The notes under the pieces are model-generated. The model did not search any database. It was not told the origin of the DNA and saw nothing but the letters and a program-made list of their open reading frames with translations. DNA of 42,887 bases from Schwartzia sp. (in: firmicutes). GTDB lineage: Bacteria; Bacillota; Negativicutes; Selenomonadales; Selenomonadaceae. The stretch is taken from NCBI GenBank assembly GCA_017480545.1, contig JAFVAI010000031.1, positions 1 to 42,887 of the forward strand, in the 5' to 3' direction. Every line of letters starts with the position of its first letter. Positions within the stretch are counted from its first letter, which is position 1. Below, piece after piece: positions 8,326-18,531 of the stretch. The position numbers and the translations under genes are program-made.

Positions 8326-8432
8326 GAAAGGAGGTCTTTGGCAGGAAGGGGACGGGGATTTTTATTTTCCCATAGACGGAACGGGCAGTGTGGGATATAA
8401 TAATATGGTATGCTTTGGGAAGAGGTGAACGG

Positions 8433-8870
8433 ATGGAGAAGGTCATCGTGAAGGTGCGCGGCGAGCAGACGGGCGCGGATGGCGAGACGAATGCCGTCGA
8501 GGTGGTGGCGGAGGGCCGCCATTATTACAAGAACGGGATGCATTATGTGCTTTACGACGATTGCATGGCGGAGGAGTCGATTTCGACGATGCTCCGGATT
8601 GAGCCGGATCGTTTGCGCCTGACGCGAAGCGGCGCCATCTCGCAGGAGCAGCATTTTATGAACGGGCTGGAGAGCGTCAGCGAGTATCGGACGCCGATGG
8701 GGAGCCTGACGCTGTCGGTGCGGACGCGGAACATGGAAATCGCCTACGGCACGGTGTCCGGGGAGATTCATGTGGATTACGCGATGGCGATCAACGGCGC
8801 GTGGCAGAGCGACAACACGCTTTCGATTTCGGTTTGTCCGGAGGCTAGCGAGGTCGGGCGTTTGAACTAG
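8433..8870 (+). CDS. DUF1934 family protein (YwiB-like beta-barrel)
   Basis: A 145-residue cytoplasmic protein beginning MEKVIVKVRGEQTGADGE. The segments YVLYDDCM, ISTMLRIEPDRLRLTR and LTLSVRTRNMEIAY fit the DUF1934 family of calycin-like small barrels, whose biochemical role is not established. The ATG at 8433 is chosen because GAAGAGGTG lies five bases before it; the frame is open a little further upstream without a better site. The gene is directly upstream of argS, as ywiB is in Bacillus, which supports the assignment. Confidence 0.85.
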   Translation: MEKVIVKVRGEQTGADGETNAVEVVAEGRHYYKNGMHYVLYDDCMAEESISTMLRIEPDRLRLTRSGAISQEQHFMNGLESVSEYRTPMGSLTLSVRTRNMEIAYGTVSGEIHVDYAMAINGAWQSDNTLSISVCPEASEVGRLN

Positions 8871-8891
8871 GCAAAAATGAGGACGAAAAAA

Positions 8892-8918
8892 TTTGAAGCA
8901 AGAATTTCTTGCTTCAAA
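8892..8918. repeat. Perfect 13-base inverted repeat upstream of argS
   Basis: TTTGAAGCAAGAA, one base, TTCTTGCTTCAAA. It is followed at 8926-8937 by a second perfect palindrome, TCCGCTAGCGGA. Very similar hairpins stand before metK (18739) and the CsgG-like gene (21940). Confidence 0.8.
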
Positions 8919-8965
8919 AAATTATGTCCGCTAGCGGATCATCAGAAACAGGCAGGAGAAAAACG

Positions 8966-10615
8966 ATGGACATGAAGGAAAAGCTGGCCGCGGCGATTCG
9001 CGCGGCGGCGGAGCGGGGAATCGCGGAGGGCGTGTTCCCGGAAGCGGAGCTTCCGGCGGTGGAGCTGGAAGTGCCGCCGAAAAAGGAAATGGGCGATTTC
9101 GCGACGAATTTCGCGATGAAGTCGGCGCGAGCGTTCCATAAAAGCCCGCGGCAGATCGCGGAAGCGCTTTCCGGGCGTCTCCCGAAGGACGGAATCGACC
9201 GCGTGGAAATCGCGGGGCCGGGCTTTATCAATTTTTATCTGGCGAAGGACGTGATTTATGACGGACTTCGCGCAGCCATCGCGGCGGGGGAGGCGTACGG
9301 CGATCTCCCGCAGAAGGACGGGCTTCCCGTGCAGGTCGAGTATGTCAGCGCGAACCCGACGGGGCCGCTCCATGTGGGACACGGACGAGGCGCGGCAGTG
9401 GGCAGCGCGTTGGTGAATCTGCTCCGCGCGGCGGGCTATACGGTGGAAGCCGAGTATTATATCAACGACGCGGGCAACCAGATCGACCATCTGGCGGAGT
9501 CGGTGAACGCCCGGTATTTGGAGCTTTGCGGGCAGCCCGCCGAAATGCCCGAGGACGGTTATCACGGACAGGATATTATCGAGACGGCGCGGCGCATCCA
9601 AGAAAAAGACGGCGAGAAGTATCTTGCGATGCCCGAGGCGGAGCGGCTCGCGATTTTCAAGGAGCGCGCGCTGGCGGAAAAACTCGCCGCCCTGAAAGAG
9701 GACCTCGCAGCATTCAATGTGCGTTTTGATGTCTGGTTCAGCGAGCGGACGCTGCACCCGGACAAGGTAAACGCGGCGGTGGAGAAGCTCCGCGCGAACG
9801 GGAATATTTACGAGAAGGACGGCGCGCTCTGGCTGCGCTCGACGGACTACGGCGACGACAAGGATCGGGTGGTCATCCGCGCGGGCGGAGAGCCCACCTA
9901 TCTGGCGGCGGATATCGCCTACCACAAGGACAAATTCGAGCGCGGCTTCGGACGGGTCATCAATCTCTGGGGCGCTGACCATCACGGTTATATTTGCCGG
10001 GTCAAGGCGGCCATTCAGGCGTTGGGCGGCGACCCGGAGAAGCTCACGGTGATGCTTCTCCAGATGGTGAGCCTGCTCCGGGGCGGCGAGGCCGTGAAGA
10101 TGTCGAAGCGCACCGGCGAGAGTGTGACGCTGGCCGAGCTTATCGAGGAGGTCGGCACGGACGCGGCGCGGTATTTCTTCGTGATGCGCTCGCCGGACAG
10201 CCAACTCGATTTCGATATCGACCTCGCGAAGTCCCAGTCCAGCGAGAACCCGGTCTATTATGTTCAGTACGCGCACGCGCGCATCGCCAGCGTGTTCCGT
10301 CAGGCGGAGGAAACGGGGCTTCGGGAGAGCGACGCGTTTTCGCTTCTGACGGACGAGTCGGAGCTCGACCTGATCAAAAAGATTGAAGAGTATCCGAGGG
10401 AAGTGGAGCGGGCCGCCGCCGATCTCGCGCCCCAGCGCATCGCGCGGGTCGCGCACGAAATGGCGGGCGCGTTCCACAGCTTTTACAGCCGTTGCCGGAT
10501 CATGGGCGTGGAGCCGAAGCTGGCGGGGGCGCGTCTCGCGCTGGCGGGGAAAACGGCGCAGGTCATTCGCCACGCGCTTCATATTTTGGGCGTCAGCGCA
10601 CCGGAAAAAATGTAA
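8966..10615 (+). CDS. argS: Arginyl-tRNA synthetase
   Basis: Class I aminoacyl-tRNA synthetase that charges tRNA-Arg. At 549 residues it has normal length. The N-terminal Arg-tRNA additional domain (about 1-85) is followed by the catalytic core with the HIGH-type motif PTGPLHVGHGRGAA and the KMSKS-type loop AVKMSKRTGESVTL. A DALR anticodon-binding domain ends the protein. The ATG at 8966 after GGCAGGAGAA is preferred over in-frame upstream starts, because MDMKEKLAAAIRAA is the usual amino end. No T-box leader is visible upstream, only two palindromes. Downstream, rpoE begins 18 bases after the stop. Confidence 0.97.
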   Translation: MDMKEKLAAAIRAAAERGIAEGVFPEAELPAVELEVPPKKEMGDFATNFAMKSARAFHKSPRQIAEALSGRLPKDGIDRVEIAGPGFINFYLAKDVIYDGLRAAIAAGEAYGDLPQKDGLPVQVEYVSANPTGPLHVGHGRGAAVGSALVNLLRAAGYTVEAEYYINDAGNQIDHLAESVNARYLELCGQPAEMPEDGYHGQDIIETARRIQEKDGEKYLAMPEAERLAIFKERALAEKLAALKEDLAAFNVRFDVWFSERTLHPDKVNAAVEKLRANGNIYEKDGALWLRSTDYGDDKDRVVIRAGGEPTYLAADIAYHKDKFERGFGRVINLWGADHHGYICRVKAAIQALGGDPEKLTVMLLQMVSLLRGGEAVKMSKRTGESVTLAELIEEVGTDAARYFFVMRSPDSQLDFDIDLAKSQSSENPVYYVQYAHARIASVFRQAEETGLRESDAFSLLTDESELDLIKKIEEYPREVERAAADLAPQRIARVAHEMAGAFHSFYSRCRIMGVEPKLAGARLALAGKTAQVIRHALHILGVSAPEKM

Positions 10616-10633
10616 GGAGGATTTTGTGGTATT

Positions 10634-10960
10634 ATGAAGTATGAAGAGAGCTCGGAAATGGACATCGCGTACGATATTCTTTCCAAGAAGGGCGAGCCCG
10701 TTTACTACAAGGATCTCATTACGGAGGTCATCAAGAAGAAGGCGAAGCCGGTTCAGTCCCTTTCCCGCGCCATCGCGGAGGTTTACACGCAGATCAATAT
10801 GGACAGCCGCTTCCAGCATACGGGGAAAAGCATGTGGGGGCTGACCGAATGGAACCCGCCCGAGACAAAGCGCGGCGCTTCTTCCTCGTCCGCGTCTTCC
10901 GGGTCGCCGAAGACGAGCCGTCTCCGCGAAAAGAAGCTCGAAAGCATACAGGAGGGGTGA
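10634..10960 (+). CDS. rpoE: RNA polymerase delta subunit (RpoE), short form
   Basis: A 108-residue protein with one HARE-HTH domain (about 1-75; SEMDIAYDILSKKGEPVYYK and QINMDSRFQHTGKSMWGL). In Firmicutes this domain makes up the ordered half of the delta factor, which modulates RNA polymerase recycling and initiation. The classical Bacillus protein has a long acidic tail. Here the tail is short, Ser-rich and then basic (KTSRLREKKLE), so function may differ. The position directly before pyrG is the conserved one. AAGGAGG precedes the ATG with a rather long spacer of 13 bases. Confidence 0.85.
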   Translation: MKYEESSEMDIAYDILSKKGEPVYYKDLITEVIKKKAKPVQSLSRAIAEVYTQINMDSRFQHTGKSMWGLTEWNPPETKRGASSSSASSGSPKTSRLREKKLESIQEG

Positions 10961-12568
<1,608 letters not shown>

Positions 12569-12586
12569 GGGCGCATGAATAGAAGG

Positions 12587-12620
12587 GCTTCTGAGGAAAG
12601 GAATCTTCGGAAGCTTTTTT
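12587..12620 (+). terminator. Terminator after pyrG
   Basis: GCTTCTGAGGA pairs with TCTTCGGAAGC, allowing two G-T pairs, followed by six T. It ends the argS-rpoE-pyrG transcription unit. Confidence 0.75.
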
Positions 12621-12692
12621 GTTGGAGAGCAATTTTTCCGGTTTGCCTTTTGGGGCGCGAGAATATGAAATGAACAAAACGGGGGAGAGGGT

Positions 12693-13349
12693 ATGACGTT
12701 GGCTTCGACATGGGAGGTGCTCGATGTGGTTGGCACCATTGCGTTCGCGCTTTCCGGGGCGCTGGTCGGCCTGTCGAGACGCATGGACATTTTCGGCATT
12801 GTCGTGCTCGCGGTGCTGACGGCGGTGGGGGGCGGCATGATCCGGGACGTTTTGATTGATGTCGTGCCGCCGACGGCGCTGGTGAATACGACAAATCTTT
12901 TGCTGGCAGTGGCGACGGCGGCGGTGGTGTCCGTCGCTTATGGAAGCGTTCATTTCACGCGGGAACAAAAGCGCCGTTTCGCGGTTTTGTTCCATGTTTC
13001 CGATACGTTGGGGCTGGCCGCGTTCACGGTCACCGGCGTCATCGCGGGTCTCGCGCAGAAGGATTCCCGGTTCACGCTTCCGATTCTTTTGGGGCTATTG
13101 ACGGCGGTGGGCGGCGGCGTCATGCGCGACCTTTTGGCCCAGCGGATGCCGACGGTGCTTCACGCGGACGTCTACGCGGTGGCTTCCGTCATCGGCGCGT
13201 TTTTCATCTGTTTCATGAAGCGGCAGCATGGGGATATGCAAGCCGCCGCTTGGTTCGGCTTTTTCATCGTCGTCCTGCTCCGCGCCTGCGCGATACGATT
13301 CGGTTGGCAAATTTATCATCCAAGGCCGAAACGGAAGCCAAGGCAATGA
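12693..13349 (+). CDS. TRIC-type (UPF0126/YadS family) membrane channel
   Basis: A 218-residue membrane protein with two repeats of three helices. Each repeat carries the family's kinked Gly motif: VLTAVGGGMIRDVLID in the first and LLTAVGGGVMRDLLAQ in the second. Members are related to trimeric intracellular cation channels, and some bacterial ones have been linked to glycine transport; the ion or solute here is unknown. GGGGAGAGGGT precedes the ATG. The gene is probably a single unit between the pyrG terminator and the bidirectional terminator at 13349. Confidence 0.88.
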   Translation: MTLASTWEVLDVVGTIAFALSGALVGLSRRMDIFGIVVLAVLTAVGGGMIRDVLIDVVPPTALVNTTNLLLAVATAAVVSVAYGSVHFTREQKRRFAVLFHVSDTLGLAAFTVTGVIAGLAQKDSRFTLPILLGLLTAVGGGVMRDLLAQRMPTVLHADVYAVASVIGAFFICFMKRQHGDMQAAAWFGFFIVVLLRACAIRFGWQIYHPRPKRKPRQ

Positions 13350-13390
13350 AAAAATCCGTCCAATCCCATTCGGCTTGGACGGATTTTTCT
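13349..13390. terminator. Bidirectional terminator between convergent genes
   Basis: AAAAATCCGTCCAA (13350-13363) and TTGGACGGATTTTT (13375-13388) form a perfect stem with A/T tracts on both sides. It serves the TRIC gene on the plus strand and the sodium symporter on the minus strand. Confidence 0.9.
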
Positions 13391-13401
13391 TTCCGCAGAG
13401 A

Positions 13402-14757
13402 TTATTTGAAAATGTATCCGCTGATGAAGAGCCAGAGGATGATCAGCGGGAGCAGCCAGGTCATGTAGAGACGGACGGCCTTTGGGAGTTTTATGCCGTC
13501 GCCGGTGTTGACCTCGGCGAAGAATTTTTCCCAGCCCCAGCCGTAGCGGCTGGTGCAGAAGGCCAGATAGAGCAGGCTGCCGAGGGGCAGGATGTTGTTG
13601 CTCAAAATGAAGTCCTCCAGGTCGAGGACGCAGGTCCCGGGGCCGAGCGGGGCGAAGGAAGACCAGAGGTTGAAGCCGAGGGCGCAAGGCAGCGACAGCA
13701 GGATGATGACCGGGATGCCCCAGCGGACCACGGTCTGGCGGCTGGCGCCGGTGGCGTCGATCAGGCAGCTCGTCAGGTTCTCGAAGACCGCGATGACCGT
13801 GGAATACGAAGCGAACGTCATGAACAGGAAGAACATGCCGCCCCAGAAACGGCCGAGGGGCATGTGGTTGAACACGTTCGGCAGCGCGACGAAAATCAGG
13901 TTCGGCCCGGCGGTGGGGCTGACGCCATAGCTGAAACAAGCGGGGAAGATAATGAGCCCCGACATCAGCGCGACCACGGTGTCAAGCACCGTAATCCAGA
14001 CGGCTTCCCCCGCGAGGCTTTTTTCTTTTCCGATGTAGCTGCCGAAAATGGCCAGCGCGCCGATGCCGAGGCTCAGCGTGAAAAACGCCTGTCCCATGGC
14101 AGCGTTGATGACGGCAATGGGGCCGTCCTGCATGAACCGCTCGAAATCCGGCAGCAGATAATAGGACAGTCCCTCGCCGGCGCCGGGGAGCAGCAGGGAA
14201 TTTCCAACCAAGAGCACCATCAGCACGAAAAGCGCGCTCATAATCCATTTTCCGGCCTGCTCGACGCCGTTTTCCAACCCAAGGTAGCAGACGCCGCCGC
14301 AAAGTACGACCGTCGCCGCCATATAGGCGATCATAGTCGCCGGGTCGGACAGGAGGGCGCCGAAGACGCCGCCGACGCCCTCCGGCGACAGCCCGTCAAA
14401 GCCGCCTGCGACGGTTTTGTAAAGGTAATACGGCATCCAGCCCGCCACCGTCGTGTAGAACATCATCAGAAGGAAATTCCCCAGGAGCGCGATGTGACGG
14501 AACCAGTGCCATTTCGTGCCTTTCGGCTCTAGCTCGTTGAACGAGGTCATGACGCTGTGGCCGCTGGCGCGCCCGACGGCGAACTCCGCCATCATTACGG
14601 GCAATCCCAACAGCACGAGGAACGCGAGATAGATCAGAACGAAGGTGGCGCCGCCGTAGCGCCCCGTGATGAACGGGAACCGCCAGACGTTGCCGAGGCC
14701 GATGGCGCAGCCCGCCGAAATCAAAATGAAGCCCAGACGTGAAGAAAATTGTTCCAA
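13402..14757 (-). CDS. Sodium-dependent transporter, NSS (SNF/LeuT) family
   Basis: A 451-residue inner-membrane symporter with 11 to 12 helices. The unwound helix-1 motif AGCAIGLGNVWRFPFITGRY binds sodium and substrate in LeuT-fold proteins. VFFAALMSG-like helix-6 and GMFFLFMTFASYSTVIAVFE helix-8 features are also present. Bacterial members usually import amino acids; which one cannot be told. The start is TTG at 14757, eight bases after TAGGAGG. It runs against the flow of pyrG/TRIC and shares a bidirectional terminator with TRIC. Confidence 0.93.
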   Translation of the reverse strand: MEQFSSRLGFILISAGCAIGLGNVWRFPFITGRYGGATFVLIYLAFLVLLGLPVMMAEFAVGRASGHSVMTSFNELEPKGTKWHWFRHIALLGNFLLMMFYTTVAGWMPYYLYKTVAGGFDGLSPEGVGGVFGALLSDPATMIAYMAATVVLCGGVCYLGLENGVEQAGKWIMSALFVLMVLLVGNSLLLPGAGEGLSYYLLPDFERFMQDGPIAVINAAMGQAFFTLSLGIGALAIFGSYIGKEKSLAGEAVWITVLDTVVALMSGLIIFPACFSYGVSPTAGPNLIFVALPNVFNHMPLGRFWGGMFFLFMTFASYSTVIAVFENLTSCLIDATGASRQTVVRWGIPVIILLSLPCALGFNLWSSFAPLGPGTCVLDLEDFILSNNILPLGSLLYLAFCTSRYGWGWEKFFAEVNTGDGIKLPKAVRLYMTWLLPLIILWLFISGYIFK

Positions 14758-14827
14758 TGGAAATGCCTCCTAGATATCTATTTCCTATACGGTTTTATTC
14801 TATAGGAACCGTTGTGTTTTTTCAAGG

Positions 14828-14861
14828 AAAATCCCGCAGGAAAACAAAGCCTGCGGGATTT
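14828..14861 (-). terminator. Terminator of the DUF2225 gene
   Basis: AAATCCCGCAGG (14828-14839) and CCTGCGGGATTT (14850-14861) form a perfect 12-base stem, followed on the minus strand by a T-rich stretch. Confidence 0.85.
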
Positions 14862-14883
14862 CGTCATGCGGTTTTCCGGCGTG

Positions 14884-16059
14884 TCAGCCCTTCGCCTTCG
14901 CGTCTTTGACGTCCTGCCACATATCGCGGGCCATTTCGTAAATCTTCGGCGCGGTGGAGCGCAGGCTCTGGTTGCTGATGATGCGGCTCAGGTGGCGCGT
15001 CGCCTTGTCGTAGTCCTTGCGGAGCACATAGATGGCGCCGGTCAGGTAGGTCGCCAGCGTGTCGGACATCTTGTCCACCGGGTAATTCTCCGTGTCGAGG
15101 GACAGCTCGAAAAGCTCCGCCGCCTTGTCCAGGGCTGCGGCTTCCTTTTCCTTGTCGCCGTTGTAGCGGTAAATCCACGCCATAATCAGGTACAGGTTCG
15201 CGCGGCGGTTCGGCGAAGGGTCGGCCAGCTCGTTGAAGAGGATCGCCATTTCAATATATTGGACGGCCTGCTCGGGGGTGCGTTCCTCGACAAAGGGCAT
15301 CGCAAGATCGGCTGTTTGCAGGAACTGCATCAATTTCTCCTGCGTTTTTTCCGGCATGTGCCGGATGAATTTCTGTTCGTCGGCGGCGTAGCCGCAGTGC
15401 TCGCAGGCCCATACGCGGTACAGGTACGGGTTGAAATCCTTGTAATGGATGCAAAGGTCGAGGTCGGTGCTTTCGGCGTTGAGGCGGGATTTGCACTTGA
15501 CTACGTGCGTGTCCATCCCGCAGACGGGGCAAGGGCGCTCCAAGACGAAAGTGTACTTCTCCGCCATGCCGCCCGCCGCCTTTTTCTCTTCGGCGGCTTT
15601 CTTTTCCGCCGCGCGTTCCTCGTTCGTCTTTTGCACCTGGTTCCGCAGCAGGGCCAGCTTGTCCGCGAAGGAACCGCCGAGGTCGGAAGGAACGCCGGAG
15701 ACATCGTCCTCGTCTTCGTCCTGGACCTTTGACATATCCAGACCCTTGTCCGGGGAAATCTCCTTCGACAGCACGTCCATCGCCGCGTAGGCGTCCACGA
15801 TGCCTTGCGCTTTTTTCGATTCTTCCGCAGCCTTTTTGTGCAGGATGGCCTTGATGGCGGCCAGCTTGTCCGCGTCCGAGGGGACGGCTTTTTTCTCGGC
15901 GCTGGCTTGCTGGAGCTGGCTACGGATGGCGGCTAGCTTGTCCCCGCTTGCAGCGGGGGCGGCGTGGGCGACGGGCTTTCCTCCGTTCTTGATGATGAGG
16001 AGAATCTCTTGGCAAATGTCGGGATCCTGTAAAAGCTGAAGCAGTTCGTCCTTGTGCAT
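14884..16059 (-). CDS. DUF2225 zinc-ribbon/TPR protein with repeated N-terminal extension
   Basis: A 391-residue cytoplasmic protein. From about residue 170 it follows DUF2225: CPVCG, then LCIHYKDFNPYLYRVWACEH with CEHCGYAA. These two CxxC pairs should form a zinc ribbon, and TPR-like helices follow to the end. The first 165 residues are an acidic, Lys/Ala-rich extension holding three copies of a DKLA[AL][IL][RK] motif (near 40, 64 and 133) joined by charged linkers. The family's function is not known. The start at 16059 follows AAGGAGGA. It is divergent from the rubredoxin gene. Confidence 0.8.
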   Translation of the reverse strand: MHKDELLQLLQDPDICQEILLIIKNGGKPVAHAAPAASGDKLAAIRSQLQQASAEKKAVPSDADKLAAIKAILHKKAAEESKKAQGIVDAYAAMDVLSKEISPDKGLDMSKVQDEDEDDVSGVPSDLGGSFADKLALLRNQVQKTNEERAAEKKAAEEKKAAGGMAEKYTFVLERPCPVCGMDTHVVKCKSRLNAESTDLDLCIHYKDFNPYLYRVWACEHCGYAADEQKFIRHMPEKTQEKLMQFLQTADLAMPFVEERTPEQAVQYIEMAILFNELADPSPNRRANLYLIMAWIYRYNGDKEKEAAALDKAAELFELSLDTENYPVDKMSDTLATYLTGAIYVLRKDYDKATRHLSRIISNQSLRSTAPKIYEMARDMWQDVKDAKAKG

Positions 16060-16226
16060 TGCGATTCCTCCTTGCGTTTTTGTGCAAATTTTGTCCCTAA
16101 CTTTATATTATCATATTCACGAATCAAGAAAAAGGGGCGATTGAATTTTTTTGCGGCAGGCAGGAAAAAAGGATGGACGCATGGAATAGAATAAGCATAC
16201 ATAGGGCTGGGAATGGAGGGAACAGG

Positions 16227-16847
16227 ATGAACGACAAGACCATGTACAATCTTTCCTATGGGCTTTTCGTGTTGTCAGCGCGGCAAGACGGGAAGGACAA
16301 CGCCTGCATCATCAACACCGCCGGGCAGGTGACGACCGAGCCGAACCAGATCACGATCGCAGTGAACAAGCTGAATCTCACCCACGATATGATTGCGGCG
16401 ACGAAGAAGTTTACCGTGTCGATTTTGAGCGAGCGGGCGGATTTCTCGCTGTTCAAGCGGTTCGGCTTCCAGTCCGGGAAGAGTGTGGAGAAGTTTTCCA
16501 TGTTCGACGGGAAAAAGCGTGTCGCCAACGATACTTTCGCGGTCACCGAAGGGACGAACGGCTATATTTCCGCCTATGCCACGCAACAAGTCGATGCCGG
16601 TACGCATACGATTTTCCTCGCGTCGGTGACGGATATGGACACGTTCAACGATGTGCCGTCGGCGACTTACGCCTATTACCAGTCGAGCATCAAGCCGAAG
16701 CCAAAGCCTGTGGGCAAAACGGCGGAAGGCAAGCCCGTCTGGCGCTGCCGGGTCTGCGGCTATGAGTATGTGGGCGAGGAACTGCCGGAAAACTTCATTT
16801 GCCCGATCTGCAAACACCCGGCGTCGGATTTTGAAAAAATCGTATAA
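16227..16847 (+). CDS. High-molecular-weight rubredoxin (flavin reductase domain + rubredoxin)
   Basis: A 206-residue fusion. Residues 1 to about 155 are a flavin reductase/flavoredoxin-like FMN-binding domain (YNLSYGLFVLSARQDGKDNA). The last 40 are a rubredoxin with WRCRVCGYEYVGEELP and ICPICKHPASDF, giving the four Cys iron ligands. In anaerobic Firmicutes such proteins pass electrons from NAD(P)H to flavodiiron proteins that remove oxygen or nitric oxide. ATG at 16227 follows GGAGGGAAC. The C69 dipeptidase gene follows after 16 bases and may be cotranscribed. Confidence 0.9.
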   Translation: MNDKTMYNLSYGLFVLSARQDGKDNACIINTAGQVTTEPNQITIAVNKLNLTHDMIAATKKFTVSILSERADFSLFKRFGFQSGKSVEKFSMFDGKKRVANDTFAVTEGTNGYISAYATQQVDAGTHTIFLASVTDMDTFNDVPSATYAYYQSSIKPKPKPVGKTAEGKPVWRCRVCGYEYVGEELPENFICPICKHPASDFEKIV

Positions 16848-16863
16848 GGAGAAGAATGAACCA

Positions 16864-18465
16864 ATGATGAAAGTGAAAAAACTGCTGGTACCTTTGGTGC
16901 TGGGCGCCGTATGCTTTTCCGTTTCGGCGGCCGAGGCCTGCACGACGACGATTGTAACGAAAGGCGCCTCCGCCGACGGCAGCACCTATGTCACGCATTC
17001 CAACGACGCGTTTGAGAGCGACCCGAGCATCGTTTATGTCCCGGCGAAGGATCATCCCGCGGGAAGCATGCGTCCCGTGTATCCCTGCGCGATCGCGTGG
17101 GACGAGCTGCCGGAGTATGCGTGCTATTCCGTTCCGCGCCTTGTCGCGCCGGAGCGCGCGGAGGCCTATAACTATCCGGGCAGGAAGCAGACGAAGCCGT
17201 TGGGCGAGATTCCCGAGGTTTCCCATACTTACGCTTATATCGACAGTGATTACGGCGTGATGAACGAGTGCGGCCTGATGCTCGGCGAATGCACGAACAA
17301 TTCCCTGCATCTGGAATATCTGGAGCCGAAGCCGGGCAACGGGATTTTTTACGCCTCCGAGCTGGGGCGGGTGGCTCTGGAGCGTTGCCGCACGGCGCGC
17401 GAGGCGATCCGGCTCATGGGCGGCTTGATTGACGAGTACGGCCTTTGGGGGACGGGAGAAACGCTCCTGGTGGCGGACCGCGACGAAGGCTGGGTGCTGG
17501 AAATGCAGCCGACGCCGTCAGGCAAGGGCGGCTTTTGGATCGCCCAGCGTGTGCCGGACGGGGAGTTCTTCGCCGCGGCCAATCAGTTCCGCATCCGCGC
17601 CATCAAAGAAAATTCGCCCGACCAGATCTTTAATCCGAAGCTTCCGCAAATGTTGAAGGAAGCCGGCTGGGCCGCTTACGACAAGCAGGGGAATATGGAC
17701 TGGGTTCTTTCCATGCGGGCGGCGGAAGATTATCATCCGTATTTCGCGTTGCGCCGTGTCTGGCGCGCCCTTTCCCTCGTCGCCCCGTCAGCGAATCTGC
17801 CGATGAACGTGAAGGGGTGGGACACGACGGCATACCCCTTCTCCATCCGTCCCGATCATCCGCTGACGACGGAGGAAATCATGAATCTCCACCGCGACGC
17901 TTACGAAGGGACGCCCATCGACCGCAGGCAGGGGGTGGCCGCAGGGCTTTTCGCGTCCCCGTATCGCTATGGGGAAACGAAATGGGAGCGGTCCATTACG
18001 AGCCGCAACATCGCGTATACCTGGATCACGCAGGCAAACGACAGCCTGCCCGTGCCGATATTCTGGCTCTCGATGAACGCGCCGGCGGAAAGCACCTATA
18101 TCCCGTTCGCCGTCGCGCCGCTGCCCGAGGCATACGCGCAGGCCGACCGGACGAAATTCGATTTGACGAAAGCATGGTGGATTTCCCAACAGGTGACGGT
18201 TCTGACGCGGGGCTTTTACAATAAAATTTCTCCCAGCGTATTGGACGCCGCCCATGCGGGGGAGCGCCGCTCGATGGATTTGGTGGCGGCGTCTTCCGGC
18301 CAGTCTCCGGCGGAATTCGCCGAGACCCTTCGCAGCAATGCGAACCGCGCCCTTTCGGAGTGGCGGGCGTTGTACGGGAACCTGCTGGCGACCTATGACG
18401 GCGATCACCATTTGGATTTCGACGAGGCGCATCGCCCGAAAGGGGACAAGGTGGAGAAGTATTGA
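16864..18465 (+). CDS. Exported C69-family dipeptidase
   Basis: A 533-residue Ntn-hydrolase fold peptidase (C69/U34, PepD-like). A signal peptide of about 24 residues (KKLLVPLVLGAVCFSVSAAE) ends just before ACTTTIVTKGAS. The Cys there is the expected N-terminal nucleophile once the leader is removed. GETLLVADRDEGWVLEMQ and the later FALRRVWRALSLVAPSANLP are family segments. It probably releases dipeptides in the periplasm for uptake as amino-acid source. AAGGAG lies about 11 bases before the ATG. A small GAAC/GTTC hairpin and T6 at 18467-18480 may end the transcript. Confidence 0.9.
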   Translation: MMKVKKLLVPLVLGAVCFSVSAAEACTTTIVTKGASADGSTYVTHSNDAFESDPSIVYVPAKDHPAGSMRPVYPCAIAWDELPEYACYSVPRLVAPERAEAYNYPGRKQTKPLGEIPEVSHTYAYIDSDYGVMNECGLMLGECTNNSLHLEYLEPKPGNGIFYASELGRVALERCRTAREAIRLMGGLIDEYGLWGTGETLLVADRDEGWVLEMQPTPSGKGGFWIAQRVPDGEFFAAANQFRIRAIKENSPDQIFNPKLPQMLKEAGWAAYDKQGNMDWVLSMRAAEDYHPYFALRRVWRALSLVAPSANLPMNVKGWDTTAYPFSIRPDHPLTTEEIMNLHRDAYEGTPIDRRQGVAAGLFASPYRYGETKWERSITSRNIAYTWITQANDSLPVPIFWLSMNAPAESTYIPFAVAPLPEAYAQADRTKFDLTKAWWISQQVTVLTRGFYNKISPSVLDAAHAGERRSMDLVAASSGQSPAEFAETLRSNANRALSEWRALYGNLLATYDGDHHLDFDEAHRPKGDKVEKY

Positions 18466-18483
18466 ACACCGTTCATTTTTTGC

Positions 18484-18512
18484 TTGACATCCTGGGGACA
18501 ATCATGTATCCT
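18484..18512 (+). promoter_or_regulatory. Promoter of the metK leader
   Basis: TTGACA (18484-18489), 17 bases, TATCCT (18507-18512). Near-consensus sigma-A type and positioned about 20 bases before the riboswitch. Confidence 0.75.
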
Positions 18513-18531
18513 ATCCGTAAAGCTGAATAAA

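Larger units (their letters stand above)
7927..8432. other. Gene-poor spacer with remnants
   Basis: No intact gene is seen. On the plus strand from about 7938 a short open stretch reads KKVFTGEQLDLFGVSLNKIG and continues for a few codons with no start codon. It may be a leftover of an unknown gene cut by the insertion-sequence remnant at 8030. That remnant and the third terminator repeat at 8284 fill the rest, up to the ribosome-binding site of the DUF1934 gene. Confidence 0.4.

Noticed and set aside
13228..14532. Open frame on the plus strand over the sodium symporter
   Set aside because: The minus-strand NSS transporter is unmistakable. The antisense product is Gln/Glu/His-rich low-quality sequence without a ribosome-binding site.
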